This document shows positions 1 through 10,100 of a DNA stretch of 64,000 nt, piece by piece. Under the pieces are notes generated by a model that saw only the letters and a list, made by a program, of their open reading frames with translations, was not told where the DNA came from and made no database searches. The stretch's first letter is position 1, and each line of letters opens with the position of its first letter. Source of the stretch: Paenibacillus auburnensis (GTDB lineage Bacteria > Bacillota > Bacilli > Paenibacillales > Paenibacillaceae); assembly GCF_927798115.1 (NCBI RefSeq), contig NZ_CAKMMG010000001.1, positions 1 through 64,000 on the forward strand, written 5' to 3'. Made by a program: the position numbers and the translations under genes.

Positions 1-63
1 AAAAGTATTAATGGTAATATATTCATAATTAATAATAGTATTTGTTGGGAGATGTTTGAGTAT

Positions 64-858
64 ATGACTAAAAAATTGAAAATAATTCTAACATTTATAC
101 TTATTATTTTAGTAGTGATTTTTGGTACATATTTTTCTTTAACAAAAGACAAATTTGCCTCAGCACACTTTATCCAATACAATTCTTCCATAGCAGCAGA
201 ACTAAACACAAATTATACTCTTGATTTAGCTTATTTTATTGAGAAAAACCATAAAGATAAAATATCTAATAAAAGTATAGTATCCATAAACTTTAAGAAT
301 TCAGTAACTACTCAGGTCAAATCCTATAAATTAGTTAAAAGTGACTCATCAAAAAAGTATGATATTAGAAATATTACATTAGATGTATCATTTCAAAAAC
401 CCGGAAAGGAAAAAGTAAGATACATAGAAATAAAATTTGATGATAATTCTGTTGAAGAATACCCAGTAGGTATTTGGAACTTTAATGTTTCTAAGGATAA
501 GAATGAAGAAAAATTGGTTATGAGTGACACTTTTCCATTAGTTTCTAATGATTTTAATGGATATAATTTTAGTTTTACAAATACTACTGCGAATGATATT
601 AAGGTTATCGATTTGGGAATAGACTTAAATGAAACTTCTTTAGAAAATAAACCCATAAACATTAAACCAAAAGGAACAGAGAAAGTTGTTATAAAAACCA
701 GCACAAAAAACAAGGATAAATTCTATATAATAAAACCTAAATTATCCTATGTTTATAATAATAAAGTTTATGTATATTATCCGTTTGCGACCTATTATGG
801 TTTTTTAAACATGACATATGCCGATATAGATAAAGAAGTAGAAAAAACAAGTATATAG
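64..858 (+). CDS. Unknown membrane-anchored extracellular protein, AT-rich
   Basis: Unrecognised protein of 264 aa. It has a short basic N-terminus (MTKKLK) followed by one hydrophobic segment of about 20 residues, then a hydrophilic remainder rich in Lys, Asn, Ser and Tyr, so it is probably anchored in the membrane by its N-terminus with the rest outside. No cysteine lipobox, catalytic motif or wall-anchor motif is visible. I place the start at ATG 64 with GGGAG at 47-51; the ATG at 52 sits directly on that ribosome binding site. The coding region is clearly more AT-rich than the rest of the window (many AAA, AAT and ATA codons), which suggests acquisition from elsewhere. The gene before it lies outside the window. 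Coding status is fairly sure; function is unknown. Confidence 0.7.
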   Translation: MTKKLKIILTFILIILVVIFGTYFSLTKDKFASAHFIQYNSSIAAELNTNYTLDLAYFIEKNHKDKISNKSIVSINFKNSVTTQVKSYKLVKSDSSKKYDIRNITLDVSFQKPGKEKVRYIEIKFDDNSVEEYPVGIWNFNVSKDKNEEKLVMSDTFPLVSNDFNGYNFSFTNTTANDIKVIDLGIDLNETSLENKPINIKPKGTEKVVIKTSTKNKDKFYIIKPKLSYVYNNKVYVYYPFATYYGFLNMTYADIDKEVEKTSI

Positions 859-898
859 ACTGAAAGCCTTCCTGATTGAAGCTTATCCATTTCTGTGA

Positions 899-1036
899 CC
901 ATCTTCCGTAACTCAATGCTATGAGTTTCTTGCACACTTGCAAGTTGATGACTACGATGTGAATGATGAGGATTCGATTTCGGCGATTCTGGGACAGGTG
1001 GGGAAGGTGATCAACCGGAGCGCGGTGACCAAGTAA
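899..1036 (+). pseudogene. Possible C-terminal remnant of a lost gene
   Basis: One frame is open from a stop at 896-898 to the TAA at 1034-1036 and reads like the end of a normal protein (..DVNDEDSISAILGQVGKVIN..), with base composition like the main genome rather than the AT-rich gene before it. There is no start codon with a ribosome binding site in this frame and a good terminator follows at 1080. I infer the tail of a gene whose front was replaced or deleted, perhaps when the AT-rich gene arrived. The family cannot be named. It could also be chance open sequence. Confidence 0.35.
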
Positions 1037-1079
1037 AGGCTGCATGAAGAGAAAATGAACTTCATATCTGAATTCCAGA

Positions 1080-1112
1080 AACCTGGATGGTATTTACCGT
1101 CCAGGTTTTTTT
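1080..1112 (+). terminator. Rho-independent terminator
   Basis: AACCTGGA at 1080-1087 pairs with TCCAGGTT at 1100-1107, the stem continues inward through TGGT/ACCG with one wobble pair, the loop is ATTT, and a run of T follows to 1112. It closes the remnant region before the surface-protein operon. Confidence 0.85.
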
Positions 1113-1280
1113 GTTGTACAGAATATTTTTATTGAGGTATTTTTACAAGAAAAAGTCGAATTTTCGCACCATTTTAGCAGAATTTTCAAAAAAATATTCA
1201 TTTTCAAGCAAAATACCCGATTTTAGTTCCTCTGAACCAGTATATTGTCGAGATTTGTTAAGAGTTTGTTTAGAGCGTCC

Positions 1281-1289
1281 TGCTAGAAT
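1281..1289 (+). promoter_or_regulatory. Possible extended -10 promoter of the surface operon
   Basis: TGCTAGAAT at 1281-1289 resembles an extended -10 element (TGn plus TAGAAT). No convincing -35 lies 16-18 bp upstream. If used, transcription would begin near 1296 and leave a leader of about 155 nt before the TTG start at 1451. Confidence 0.3.
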
Positions 1290-1330
1290 GAATTTCAGTT
1301 ATGAAAAAATAGGTAAATAGACGTTATTTG

Positions 1331-1422
1331 TTTTTTGTCCGCCGGAAGGGAGCCGAAAGGAGAGAGTGCGAGCGCATAGAGAGATTAGGAGCAAACAATC
1401 TTGTAGGACGGCGGGCGAAAAA
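1331..1422 (+). other. Structured leader RNA candidate
   Basis: Bases 1331-1344 (six T then GTCCGCCG) can pair with 1409-1422 (CGGCGGGC then GAAAAA) in a continuous 14-bp stem with two G-U pairs. The enclosed 64 nt contain a smaller stem, AGATT 1382-1386 with AATCT 1397-1401, and a possible GTGC/GCAT stem. The element lies between the presumed promoter and the ribosome binding site of the first giant gene. It does not match the consensus of any riboswitch I know (checked by eye against c-di-GMP types I and II, ykkC, ydaO and T-box). The same bases are free of stops in the frame of the downstream gene, so an N-terminal extension is the alternative reading. Confidence 0.4.
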
Positions 1423-1450
1423 CAACGAAAGAATAAGGGGGAGCATTGAT

Positions 1451-4400
1451 TTGCTGAAGAGCAGGAAAGCGAAGAAATACACGGCAATAAGTCTGACGAT
1501 TATAATGCTAATGTCTTTGATACCTGATATTTGGACAGGGAAAGCACAGGCTGCTGCCAATGACCTTGAGGTGGTCTTTAAGAGCGGAGCACATGTAGGA
1601 AATCTGTCCTATGCCGCGGATAATACGTTCGTAAACTTTTACAACAACCAGGTTGAAGGATTTGTGCAGACGGAAACAGACAAAGATGCCAGTTATGATT
1701 GGGCTAGCGGGGATATTTTTGCCGGTGATGGCAGTGATGAAGCAACAGTCCAATTTGAGATTCGCGTTGCGGATAATCCAATTCTGCGTGAAATGGCAAA
1801 AAGCGGGCATGCAGAAGTAATCACCGGATTCAGTATTTTAAGACGGCACTATAAGTTCTTTAGTGGATCACGTGAATCTGAGATCAAGATAAGTATCGAC
1901 GGGAATCAGGTTATCCATGAAAATACGAATGATGGCGACAGTCAAAAATATAACAAATCTGCATCAGCTATTATAACTCCTAACTCAGTAATTCACGTAT
2001 GGCTGTATGGTGAGGGATCAATGGACGGAGAAGGGGTAGGAGTACGCGGCCTATACTTCAAGTTCCAGGACCTTCAGCGCCCCGTACTGAACAGCTACAC
2101 CTTCACCGGTAACGGGGCAACGCGTGAGAACACCACGATTAACCAGACCGAGCTTTATGTCAAGAACACTGAGAATGTTACGCTCGGTTACAATTTTTCA
2201 GAACCAGTAAAGCCAACTTCGGTTGTTGCTCAAAACTCAGACTGGTTTCTGCGCCATCCGCTGTTTGTAAATCCGGCGGGTGGCGGTTTGCCGGGAGCCG
2301 GACAGCAGCAGTACATGGAGAATATCACATACAGTTCTTCCAATCTGTCGACTCTCAACAAACAAATCGCTTTCCAATACAGTCCGAACCAATACTCCCA
2401 GAGCGGGAATCTTCCGCTGGAGCCGAAGATCGCGGGGACTACACCAAACAATCCTCCAATGGAACAGACGATGCAGGAGAAATTTATGGCCGCTGGGCTG
2501 GCCGATGCCGCCGGGAATATGGCAACGATCAGCTTCCCGAACGTTGGCAGTGCGAACAGTCTGCCTAATGTACAAGGCGATACCATTGATCCCTTTGACT
2601 ACAAGCACGGTGGCTACCGTGTCATTGTCGATGCGGTGAGACCTAAATATACGAAGGAAGGCAACGGAATCCAGCCGGAAATTTTAACGGGCGTAACGCT
2701 AAACAAGGGCGACGTTATTGATTTCACGGTCCAGATGACCGAAGAAGCTGTGGTGAAGAAAGGCTGGGATACTGCGAAGACCTTCCTTTATTTCAACAAT
2801 GGCATGAAAGCATATTATACCGGCGGTTCTAATACGAAGAACTGGACATTCCGGATGACCGTTCCTGACGGTGTCACTGTGGAAGCGCCACTGCTCAAGG
2901 TTATCGCTTTGTCGAATGATGCCAAGGGCAATAACACTGACCTTAACGTTGTTCAGGACTATGCGGGTAACCTGCTGTTCCAGCCGGCTAACTATGCCGG
3001 CGATCATGTCGACGGCAACACCACGCTGATCAACTCTAAGATTGACTGGGCAAACCTGTCCATTGACAACACGAAACCAATTGTCAGCTACCGCTATGAG
3101 AGCGGCGGGGGCAGTAATACGACTTATCAGAAGAAAGGTAAGGTTACGATTGATGCCAATGATCCGGCCGTCCTAGTGCCTGCCTTTGACCCGATTCCAG
3201 AAGACAAGGGGCAATACAGACCAAGCCGGGGGATTTACCGTCCGTCTAATATGACAGGCTCAGCCTCACCATCGGTTGGCTTGGTGTACTACCTATGGAG
3301 CCAGGATCCGTCCGATCCGTTTGCTGACAAGACGGAGGATAATTTTGCCGCACTAAAACGCTATGCGCTGGCAGCCAAACAGCCATCGGAGGAACTCTAT
3401 CCGGGAGAGTATCAGAACATTAAGCTCCAAGTGGCTAATAACAAAACCAATCTGCTCTCTCCGCCTGCGGAAGCCTTTACTTCGGAGAACAGCGGTGAGT
3501 GGTATCTGCACACCTGGACCGCGGATATGACTTGGGATTCCGCGCGTGAGCTGAAACAGTATGAATTAATGAAGAATTATGTCCGCTTGCATTATGAGCA
3601 ATACGAAGCCTGGAAAGCGGAAGTCCCAGGTACTGACGACAAGCAAAAGGAATTATATGCCAACAACAAAGCGCTGGTTGCCGTAGGTCAATACGGTGAT
3701 TTAACCACATGGAAGCTGGACTATTTCAAACAGGATGATTCCAACTGGACTCATGAGGTAGGGGTCCTGAAGCTGGACAACCAGGTTCCGGTGATTGCTA
3801 ATGGTACCCCGAACAACGACAACTCTAACAATGTAGAGATTACAGCACTTGTTACGGACCCGCACAGCGGAATCGGCAGTGTGAAATATCAGTGGGTCAA
3901 GGACGGCAATCAGCCGTTGGACGATGACTGGAAACCGGCAACTTATAGCGGCACTACGGTGACACAGTCCACTTATGAGGATGTTTTTGAGGATGGCAGC
4001 TACTGGCTCTACCTCAAGGCAATGGATAGAGCCGGCAATGAAATTACGGGCAAAGCGTACGACAAAACGGTGACGGTCAATTCGCAGGACAGCGTTCCTG
4101 CTACATTCTCCCCCGAGGCTAACCCTAATTATGTGCAAAGCCATGATGTGATGTTCAAGATCAGCGGGATTACGCCGGATTACGTTGGATATGCCATTAC
4201 CGGCAGCGCCAATCACCCGGTTACCGATGCGGAATTTAAGGGGGTTGAGCCCATAGAGCCGCAGAAGATGAAGGTGGAATCCAGTGACGAGGTCAAGGCA
4301 ACGCCAACGCCAAGTACGGGTAGTAATGACGCTGCATCAGAACAACCGGCGGCTTCGCCTGCTCCAACTCCTACTCCGGATTCCGATCCGATTAAAGAGC

Positions 4401-7087
4401 CTACAGTTGGTGCTGTGTTTGGTCCTGTAGCCATGATGAAGCTGTTGGCGGCTGGTCCGGTGAGCGCAGGCAGCTTTACGCAAGTAGCAGTGAGCGTATC
4501 GGAAGCTACTCCTGCTCCGGAAGTTACTGCATCACCGGAGGCGGCACCAACTGCGGGCAGCAGTTCGAGTCCGGAACCGGCGGCTACGCCGGGACCCACT
4601 CCATCTTCTGAACCGCAAACGTCACCGGCGGCAGATGGTGCTGAACCTGCTGCCAAGCTGCTGGCTGGTGACAAGGAAGAATCACTAAGCTATCTGATTC
4701 CGGCTGATGCCACCAAGAATGGTGTGCAGTACGTGCATATGATTGTGAAGCAGGGCGACAAGGCGTATTACTACTCCAAGGCCTATTACTTTGATAATCA
4801 GCCGGCTGCTATAACCTTCAGCAAGAACGGGGTATCGTATCCGCTGCCTAAGCAGTCCGTGACCGTGTCGGTGTCTGAGCAGTACAGCAAGACAGGCATG
4901 AAAACCAAATACCAATGGGTTAAAGAAGGTGCAGGTGTACCTGATGCCAATTCCCAAGGCTGGCAGGTGCTGCCGTCCGGCGGGAATACGGAAATCGATG
5001 GCACAGTGCTGGCACCGGGTGAAGTAGCTGATTTCACTCTGTATGTGTGGTCTGTAGATGGCGCAGGCAATAGTGTCATCGCGAAGACACCAGAAATCTT
5101 CAAGGTATCGGCAGCAGGAGGCAAGGAAGCCCCACCGGCTGATGCCAAGTCGGCGCTTCTGTATTTGTCCGGTGACCAAGAAGACGGCTATACCGCGATT
5201 GTGAAGCTGAGCCTCGATACTGAGGATAAATCAGGATATGAATATTCCATCTCACCAGACAACGGCAGCAGCTGGGTGAATTGGAAACCTTACACGAACT
5301 TTGTATCGGTTAAGGTGCCGACGGGTGTTCCGGGACAACTTGAAATTATGGTGAAATACAGAACGCCGGGCGGCAAGGTCAGTGACGCAGCTAAGCTTGA
5401 GCTTCCAGACAAGATGCCGGAAGAAGCTCCGGTATACGCGTTGGCCAGTCAGGTGACTACCGGTCCGGTGAATGCCAAGGTTGGTGCAAACATTGATGTG
5501 ACGGTGCCGGCAGGCATAAAAGTGATCCTAGGCAAGTCGAATCCGACAACACCGACACGCACCGGCAATACCTTTAACGTCAAAGAGAACGGCTTTTACA
5601 GCTTTGAACTGATTGATCTCAACGATCCTGAACGAACAGATAACCTGTATGTAGTTGTCAAAAATGTGGACGGAACCGATCCGAAGGCGACAGTGGAGTA
5701 TCCGTTCACGAAGCTCACCAACAGCAATGTTACAGTTCTGCTTACAGAACCATCTGAGCCGATTATAATCACGAACAATAACGGTAAGAGCAGCCATACC
5801 TTCACTGAGAACGGTACATTTACGTTTGAATTTAAGGATGCTGCAGGCAATACAGGAACGGCTGTAGCCCAAGTGAACAATATTGATAAAGAAGCGCCTA
5901 AAGTGAAAATTGTCCGCTCTTACCAATATGGAATGGATGGCAGCAAGGTGTTCGGTACGATCAAGGATGGCAACGGCAATGTGCTGCTCTCCTCCGGTGT
6001 AACGCTTGAAGTTCAAAAAGCGGATGATTCGGCCAAGGAACTCTTTATCACCAGCCAGAATCAGACGATTTCGCTCAAAGAAAACGGCGTTGCTTCCTTT
6101 ACCGTTGCTGATCAGTTCGGTAATACAACGGTAGTCAAGGAAACAGTGACTAATATCGTGAGTGCACCACCGGAAGCGGATAACGTTACTTATACCTTCG
6201 TTGATGCTGCAGGCAAAACTCTGCCGGACAGTAAGATTGTCACCATCGGCGGACAGAAGTACGCACAGGGTAAGGTGAAGGTTACGATCTCCGGTAAAAC
6301 GGCAGCGCCGAATATGATTTTCTCAGGCCTTAAGCCAATTCTGTCTGGTGGCAGCTACACCAATAAGATTAGCGGGTCCAACGGAACGTTCACCTATTCA
6401 AGAGAATTTGAGGGCAATAGCTCTACGGTGATCGCAATCTCTGATTTGCTCGGCAACTCGAACAAGATTCCGGTTACGGTCAAAGGATTGGACAACTCGG
6501 CGCCAGAACTGACGCTGAAAAAAGAAACCATCGGCATTGTCCAGAACAAGCCGGACTTCAATTTTGCCACTGACCTGGGTGGCTACACCGTGTCCGATAA
6601 TGTATCGGCGGCAGGGAATGTGAAGGTTGCAGTCAGCGGCCTCGATCTGACGAAACTGGGACGTCAGCTGGTTACCTATACTGCCACAGATCAGGTAGGG
6701 AACAAGAGCATTGCTACTCAGAGTGTAGTCGTAGTAAAAGACGGCGGACTGCTTATTTTCGGGGACGATACACTGATTTCGGCTTCTTCCGGGGAATCTG
6801 CATTGTTCAGCAGCAATACGATTACCTTCAAGATTTCCGGCTACAACGTGATGAAGGTAGCTGGAGCAGACAAAGTTAACGAGTGGGGTACCTTCGATCT
6901 GCTGTATCAGACAGGACTTTACCGTGAAGGGCAAATGAAGACGATCGCAACCAAGATCACTTATCAGGAGCTGGTCAGCGGCCAGTACAAGGTTACTTTC
7001 CCGAAAGCCGGCTGGTATACGATTATCGTGAGAACGCAGGAACGCGACCGTGAATATGCGACCTTCTTTGTCAGCAGCACGAATTAG
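1451..7087 (+). CDS. Giant exported Ig-like multidomain surface protein (1878 aa)
   Basis: Large secreted structural protein. I start it at TTG 1451, seven bases after a strong AAGGGGGAG (1435-1443); this gives a clean signal peptide (basic MLKSRKAKK, hydrophobic stretch, cleavage after AQA). Upstream in-frame codons are very basic and lack a ribosome binding site. The mature part is a chain of beta-rich repeats of the bacterial Ig/cadherin-like kind with recurring DN(T/S)xPxV and AGN motifs, for example near residues 530, 780, 1470 and 1690; the last resembles a DUF5011/HYR domain. Residues about 936-1075 form a Pro/Ser/Thr/Ala-rich linker. There is no SLH domain, LPXTG motif or transmembrane anchor, so retention would depend on its neighbours. 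The next gene starts 23 bp downstream, so the two are very probably co-transcribed. Exact role unknown; adhesin or matrix component is inference. Confidence 0.85.
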   Translation: MLKSRKAKKYTAISLTIIMLMSLIPDIWTGKAQAAANDLEVVFKSGAHVGNLSYAADNTFVNFYNNQVEGFVQTETDKDASYDWASGDIFAGDGSDEATVQFEIRVADNPILREMAKSGHAEVITGFSILRRHYKFFSGSRESEIKISIDGNQVIHENTNDGDSQKYNKSASAIITPNSVIHVWLYGEGSMDGEGVGVRGLYFKFQDLQRPVLNSYTFTGNGATRENTTINQTELYVKNTENVTLGYNFSEPVKPTSVVAQNSDWFLRHPLFVNPAGGGLPGAGQQQYMENITYSSSNLSTLNKQIAFQYSPNQYSQSGNLPLEPKIAGTTPNNPPMEQTMQEKFMAAGLADAAGNMATISFPNVGSANSLPNVQGDTIDPFDYKHGGYRVIVDAVRPKYTKEGNGIQPEILTGVTLNKGDVIDFTVQMTEEAVVKKGWDTAKTFLYFNNGMKAYYTGGSNTKNWTFRMTVPDGVTVEAPLLKVIALSNDAKGNNTDLNVVQDYAGNLLFQPANYAGDHVDGNTTLINSKIDWANLSIDNTKPIVSYRYESGGGSNTTYQKKGKVTIDANDPAVLVPAFDPIPEDKGQYRPSRGIYRPSNMTGSASPSVGLVYYLWSQDPSDPFADKTEDNFAALKRYALAAKQPSEELYPGEYQNIKLQVANNKTNLLSPPAEAFTSENSGEWYLHTWTADMTWDSARELKQYELMKNYVRLHYEQYEAWKAEVPGTDDKQKELYANNKALVAVGQYGDLTTWKLDYFKQDDSNWTHEVGVLKLDNQVPVIANGTPNNDNSNNVEITALVTDPHSGIGSVKYQWVKDGNQPLDDDWKPATYSGTTVTQSTYEDVFEDGSYWLYLKAMDRAGNEITGKAYDKTVTVNSQDSVPATFSPEANPNYVQSHDVMFKISGITPDYVGYAITGSANHPVTDAEFKGVEPIEPQKMKVESSDEVKATPTPSTGSNDAASEQPAASPAPTPTPDSDPIKEPTVGAVFGPVAMMKLLAAGPVSAGSFTQVAVSVSEATPAPEVTASPEAAPTAGSSSSPEPAATPGPTPSSEPQTSPAADGAEPAAKLLAGDKEESLSYLIPADATKNGVQYVHMIVKQGDKAYYYSKAYYFDNQPAAITFSKNGVSYPLPKQSVTVSVSEQYSKTGMKTKYQWVKEGAGVPDANSQGWQVLPSGGNTEIDGTVLAPGEVADFTLYVWSVDGAGNSVIAKTPEIFKVSAAGGKEAPPADAKSALLYLSGDQEDGYTAIVKLSLDTEDKSGYEYSISPDNGSSWVNWKPYTNFVSVKVPTGVPGQLEIMVKYRTPGGKVSDAAKLELPDKMPEEAPVYALASQVTTGPVNAKVGANIDVTVPAGIKVILGKSNPTTPTRTGNTFNVKENGFYSFELIDLNDPERTDNLYVVVKNVDGTDPKATVEYPFTKLTNSNVTVLLTEPSEPIIITNNNGKSSHTFTENGTFTFEFKDAAGNTGTAVAQVNNIDKEAPKVKIVRSYQYGMDGSKVFGTIKDGNGNVLLSSGVTLEVQKADDSAKELFITSQNQTISLKENGVASFTVADQFGNTTVVKETVTNIVSAPPEADNVTYTFVDAAGKTLPDSKIVTIGGQKYAQGKVKVTISGKTAAPNMIFSGLKPILSGGSYTNKISGSNGTFTYSREFEGNSSTVIAISDLLGNSNKIPVTVKGLDNSAPELTLKKETIGIVQNKPDFNFATDLGGYTVSDNVSAAGNVKVAVSGLDLTKLGRQLVTYTATDQVGNKSIATQSVVVVKDGGLLIFGDDTLISASSGESALFSSNTITFKISGYNVMKVAGADKVNEWGTFDLLYQTGLYREGQMKTIATKITYQELVSGQYKVTFPKAGWYTIIVRTQERDREYATFFVSSTN

Positions 7088-7110
7088 AAAACTATGAAAC
7101 AGGGGGGACT

Positions 7111-10100
7111 ATGGTGAAGCTGTTTAAAAAAACGTGTGCGCTGATGCTCTCATTTGTGATGGTATTCCTGTCCACATCGGAAAGCCTGCATGCCTTGGCT
7201 GATGCCGTGAAGAACACGAACACAACGACTATCCAAAATGAATTCATCAAAGTTACCGTGGATAACGCTACGGGCCGGTATGGTGTCCGTACAGTGGAAG
7301 GCCAGCCAATACGTAAAAAAGACCAGGAAACAAGTCTGTTATTCAAGGGAGATGATCCGGAAACATCGTTCACGACGTTCCGGATTGATGGAACAGATTA
7401 TATCTATGGTAACAAATATAAGTTCGGCAACAATTTTTACTCCGAGACCACAGCACCGAAAATTGTGGTGAACACGAACGGAACCCAGCAGCTGGAGATG
7501 ATCTGGAAGATCAAAGGCGTAGAGATCAAGCAAATTCTGATGCTCTATACCGACAGCGCCGATAAGGTGAACTCCGGAAATGTGAATATCCGTTATGAAG
7601 TGAATAACAAGAGCGGTGCCAAGGTTCAAGTCGGCAGCCGGATATTGCTGGATACGATGGTAGGCAGCAATGACGGACCTCTATTCCAGATTGGTACGGC
7701 ATACCAGGCACCTTTAATGGTAGAAAGAAAACTGACGCATGACCCGAAAGCTGCCGGTATTCCGGATGAGGATGCCGCACTTTATAAATTGCCTTCCTAC
7801 TGGGTAATGCGCGATAAGCTGGACCTGGCGAACCCGCAGGCGACGAACGTTGTCGCCTACGGCTTCAACAATATCGCCGAGCAGAATATTAACATTGTGG
7901 ATGAGATGATTGTCGGCCACTGGAACGGCCTGGCCAACACGAAATGGGATTACACCGTACATCCGAATCTGGATTTCACGCGTGATACCAATGATTATGG
8001 GAGCTCTGACTCCGCAGTTGCCTTCTACTGGAACCCGGATACCATTGCTGCCGGCGGCTCCCAGAGCTTCGAGACTGTATACGGTCTGGGAGAAATCATT
8101 GCCCCGGATAAAGTCTTCTCGATCCGATATGTTGACCAGATTCAGCAGCTGGCTACACTTCCGGACAACAGCGCTTATAACAATGAGGGGATCTTTGACA
8201 TTACCGCTGAAGTGGAGAATCTGGCCGCTTTTGGTATGGAGCATTCCCAAATTGAAGTGCAGCTTGACCTAGAGAGCGGGCTTGATTTCGTTAAGCTCGA
8301 CAGTAAGGGCGATGTTGTTAGGGATAAGAACGGGAAGCCGGTTCTTGAGAATACGCGGAGCCGGAGTCTTGAATTCAAAAAATCCGCCACACCTGAAGAA
8401 GCGGAACAAGGGATTAAGCCTAAATACAAGCCGGGCGATACGATTGCCGTTTCCTTCAAAGTTATGGCTAAAGGCAGACCTTGGCCGGTAACGCGCGAAT
8501 ATATGCTGACTGCCCGCAGCCCGGAGACACAGAGCAAGATTGAGGGTGTCTCAGACAAGAGCATCAAAGCACAGTATGAATCGAATAAATCCAATTTCAT
8601 TCTGCTGCCGCCGGTTGGCGAGGCTACTCCGACCTACGTGTACGGAATTTCGCCGAAAGAGCTTTACAGCTCTGATGTGAAATATATGACGGTGAACCTC
8701 TCAAATATTGAAGCGTACAATACCGGAAATGAGACCACAGCACCTAACTTTGACTTATATCTGAAAGAAACCGTAACAGGTGAACGGTATAAGGTTGATG
8801 TGCAGGATGCGATAGTCATGCAGCCGACGGATGATGGGATGTCCGGCGACATGCGGATTACGTACCGCGGCGGAGCTAAGGTAGATGAGTCGGGGAAAGT
8901 GATTGAACCGGACCTCGGACCCGAATTGCCGCTTGGTGAATATCAGGTGGAGATCGACTACAAAGGCGATGCCGGCGGCGATGAGGAAGTCGCTGCAATG
9001 TATGACATTACAACCGAACAGACCATTCTCGTATCCGACAATGATGAATCACGGATCCGTGAAGCCGGTATCATGGTTGTTTACAAGCAGCTGGTAGATG
9101 TCAGCGGAATCGCGAACGGAGCTTCAGTGAGCGGGGATCTGCTTGACGATCTGAACAGCATGTTCCCGGACGAACCGTTCGAAGACGGTGCGTTTCTCTA
9201 CAACGCTGTAACGGAATACAAAAAGACCAAAGCGGTATTCGGAATGGCCAGCAAGGCGGTTGATCCGGAATTTGAGCTCAGTGATTTCATGGATGATGAA
9301 GCACTGGAAGAAACACCTCTCTACAATTACAAACTGTTTGACTCCGAAGAAGAGCTGGAGGCCTTCGAGGCCGAAGCGGAGGAAGAGGAAATTGACCGCG
9401 AAGTGGTAGTTGTCATCCGCGGGATGATCAAGCAGGTCGGTTCCAAAGCAGACGAGCAGGTTATTGTAGATACGAAGACTGAACCGGCAATCATTAATGA
9501 TTCTGTAGCATACACAGGAAAAGATTTGGCGTTTGTCCGTGGTAAACTCGACATTTTCGGAGTATCGCAGCCGGATGATATGCCGTTCCTTGATACGCTG
9601 TTTATTAAAGGGGACGGTACGCTGAGTGTGGCGAGCAGCGGCTTTATTTTCCATCAAGGCGAATGGACACTGGACTTCTTCAACGGCTTCAACAAGTCTC
9701 TGGGCGGAGATAACTACAATCTTCCTTCCGCAAGCACCGGTGATGATGAAGATGAAGATGAAGAGGGTGAAGAAGCGAAAGAGAACACGAACCCGGAAGA
9801 TGATACCGAGAATGGCAGTCTGAAATGGGCCGTCGGGGGCGTGGGCGACCGGTTGAACCCGCTGCGCCAGGTGATGATTGAGGACGTATACTTCAACAAG
9901 CAATCGCTGTTCGGTGCACCGAGCTTTTCGATTGACGGATTCGGACTTTCTTTTAATGACTTCATTTTAAGAGAAGGCGGTATTTCCTTCGGCGGTTCCT
10001 TATCGATGAAGATCGTTAATGCAGAGATCAACAACGTTGTGTTCAATGATAAAGGCTTTGTCGGCATTGACGCGGCGCTCAAATTCGACTTAGGTGAGGA

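Noticed and set aside
1087..1320. 77-aa + strand frame before the surface operon
   Set aside because: Begins inside a terminator stem, AT-rich, no ribosome binding site.
4213..4674. 153-aa minus-strand reading frame rich in Ala, Gly, Ser and Val
   Set aside because: It is the antisense shadow of the Pro/Ser/Thr/Ala linker of the first giant protein; no ribosome binding site and no independent coding signal.
9124..9903. 259-aa minus-strand reading frame
   Set aside because: Shadow of the second giant gene, which has a continuous, well-composed frame on the + strand; no start signal on the minus strand.
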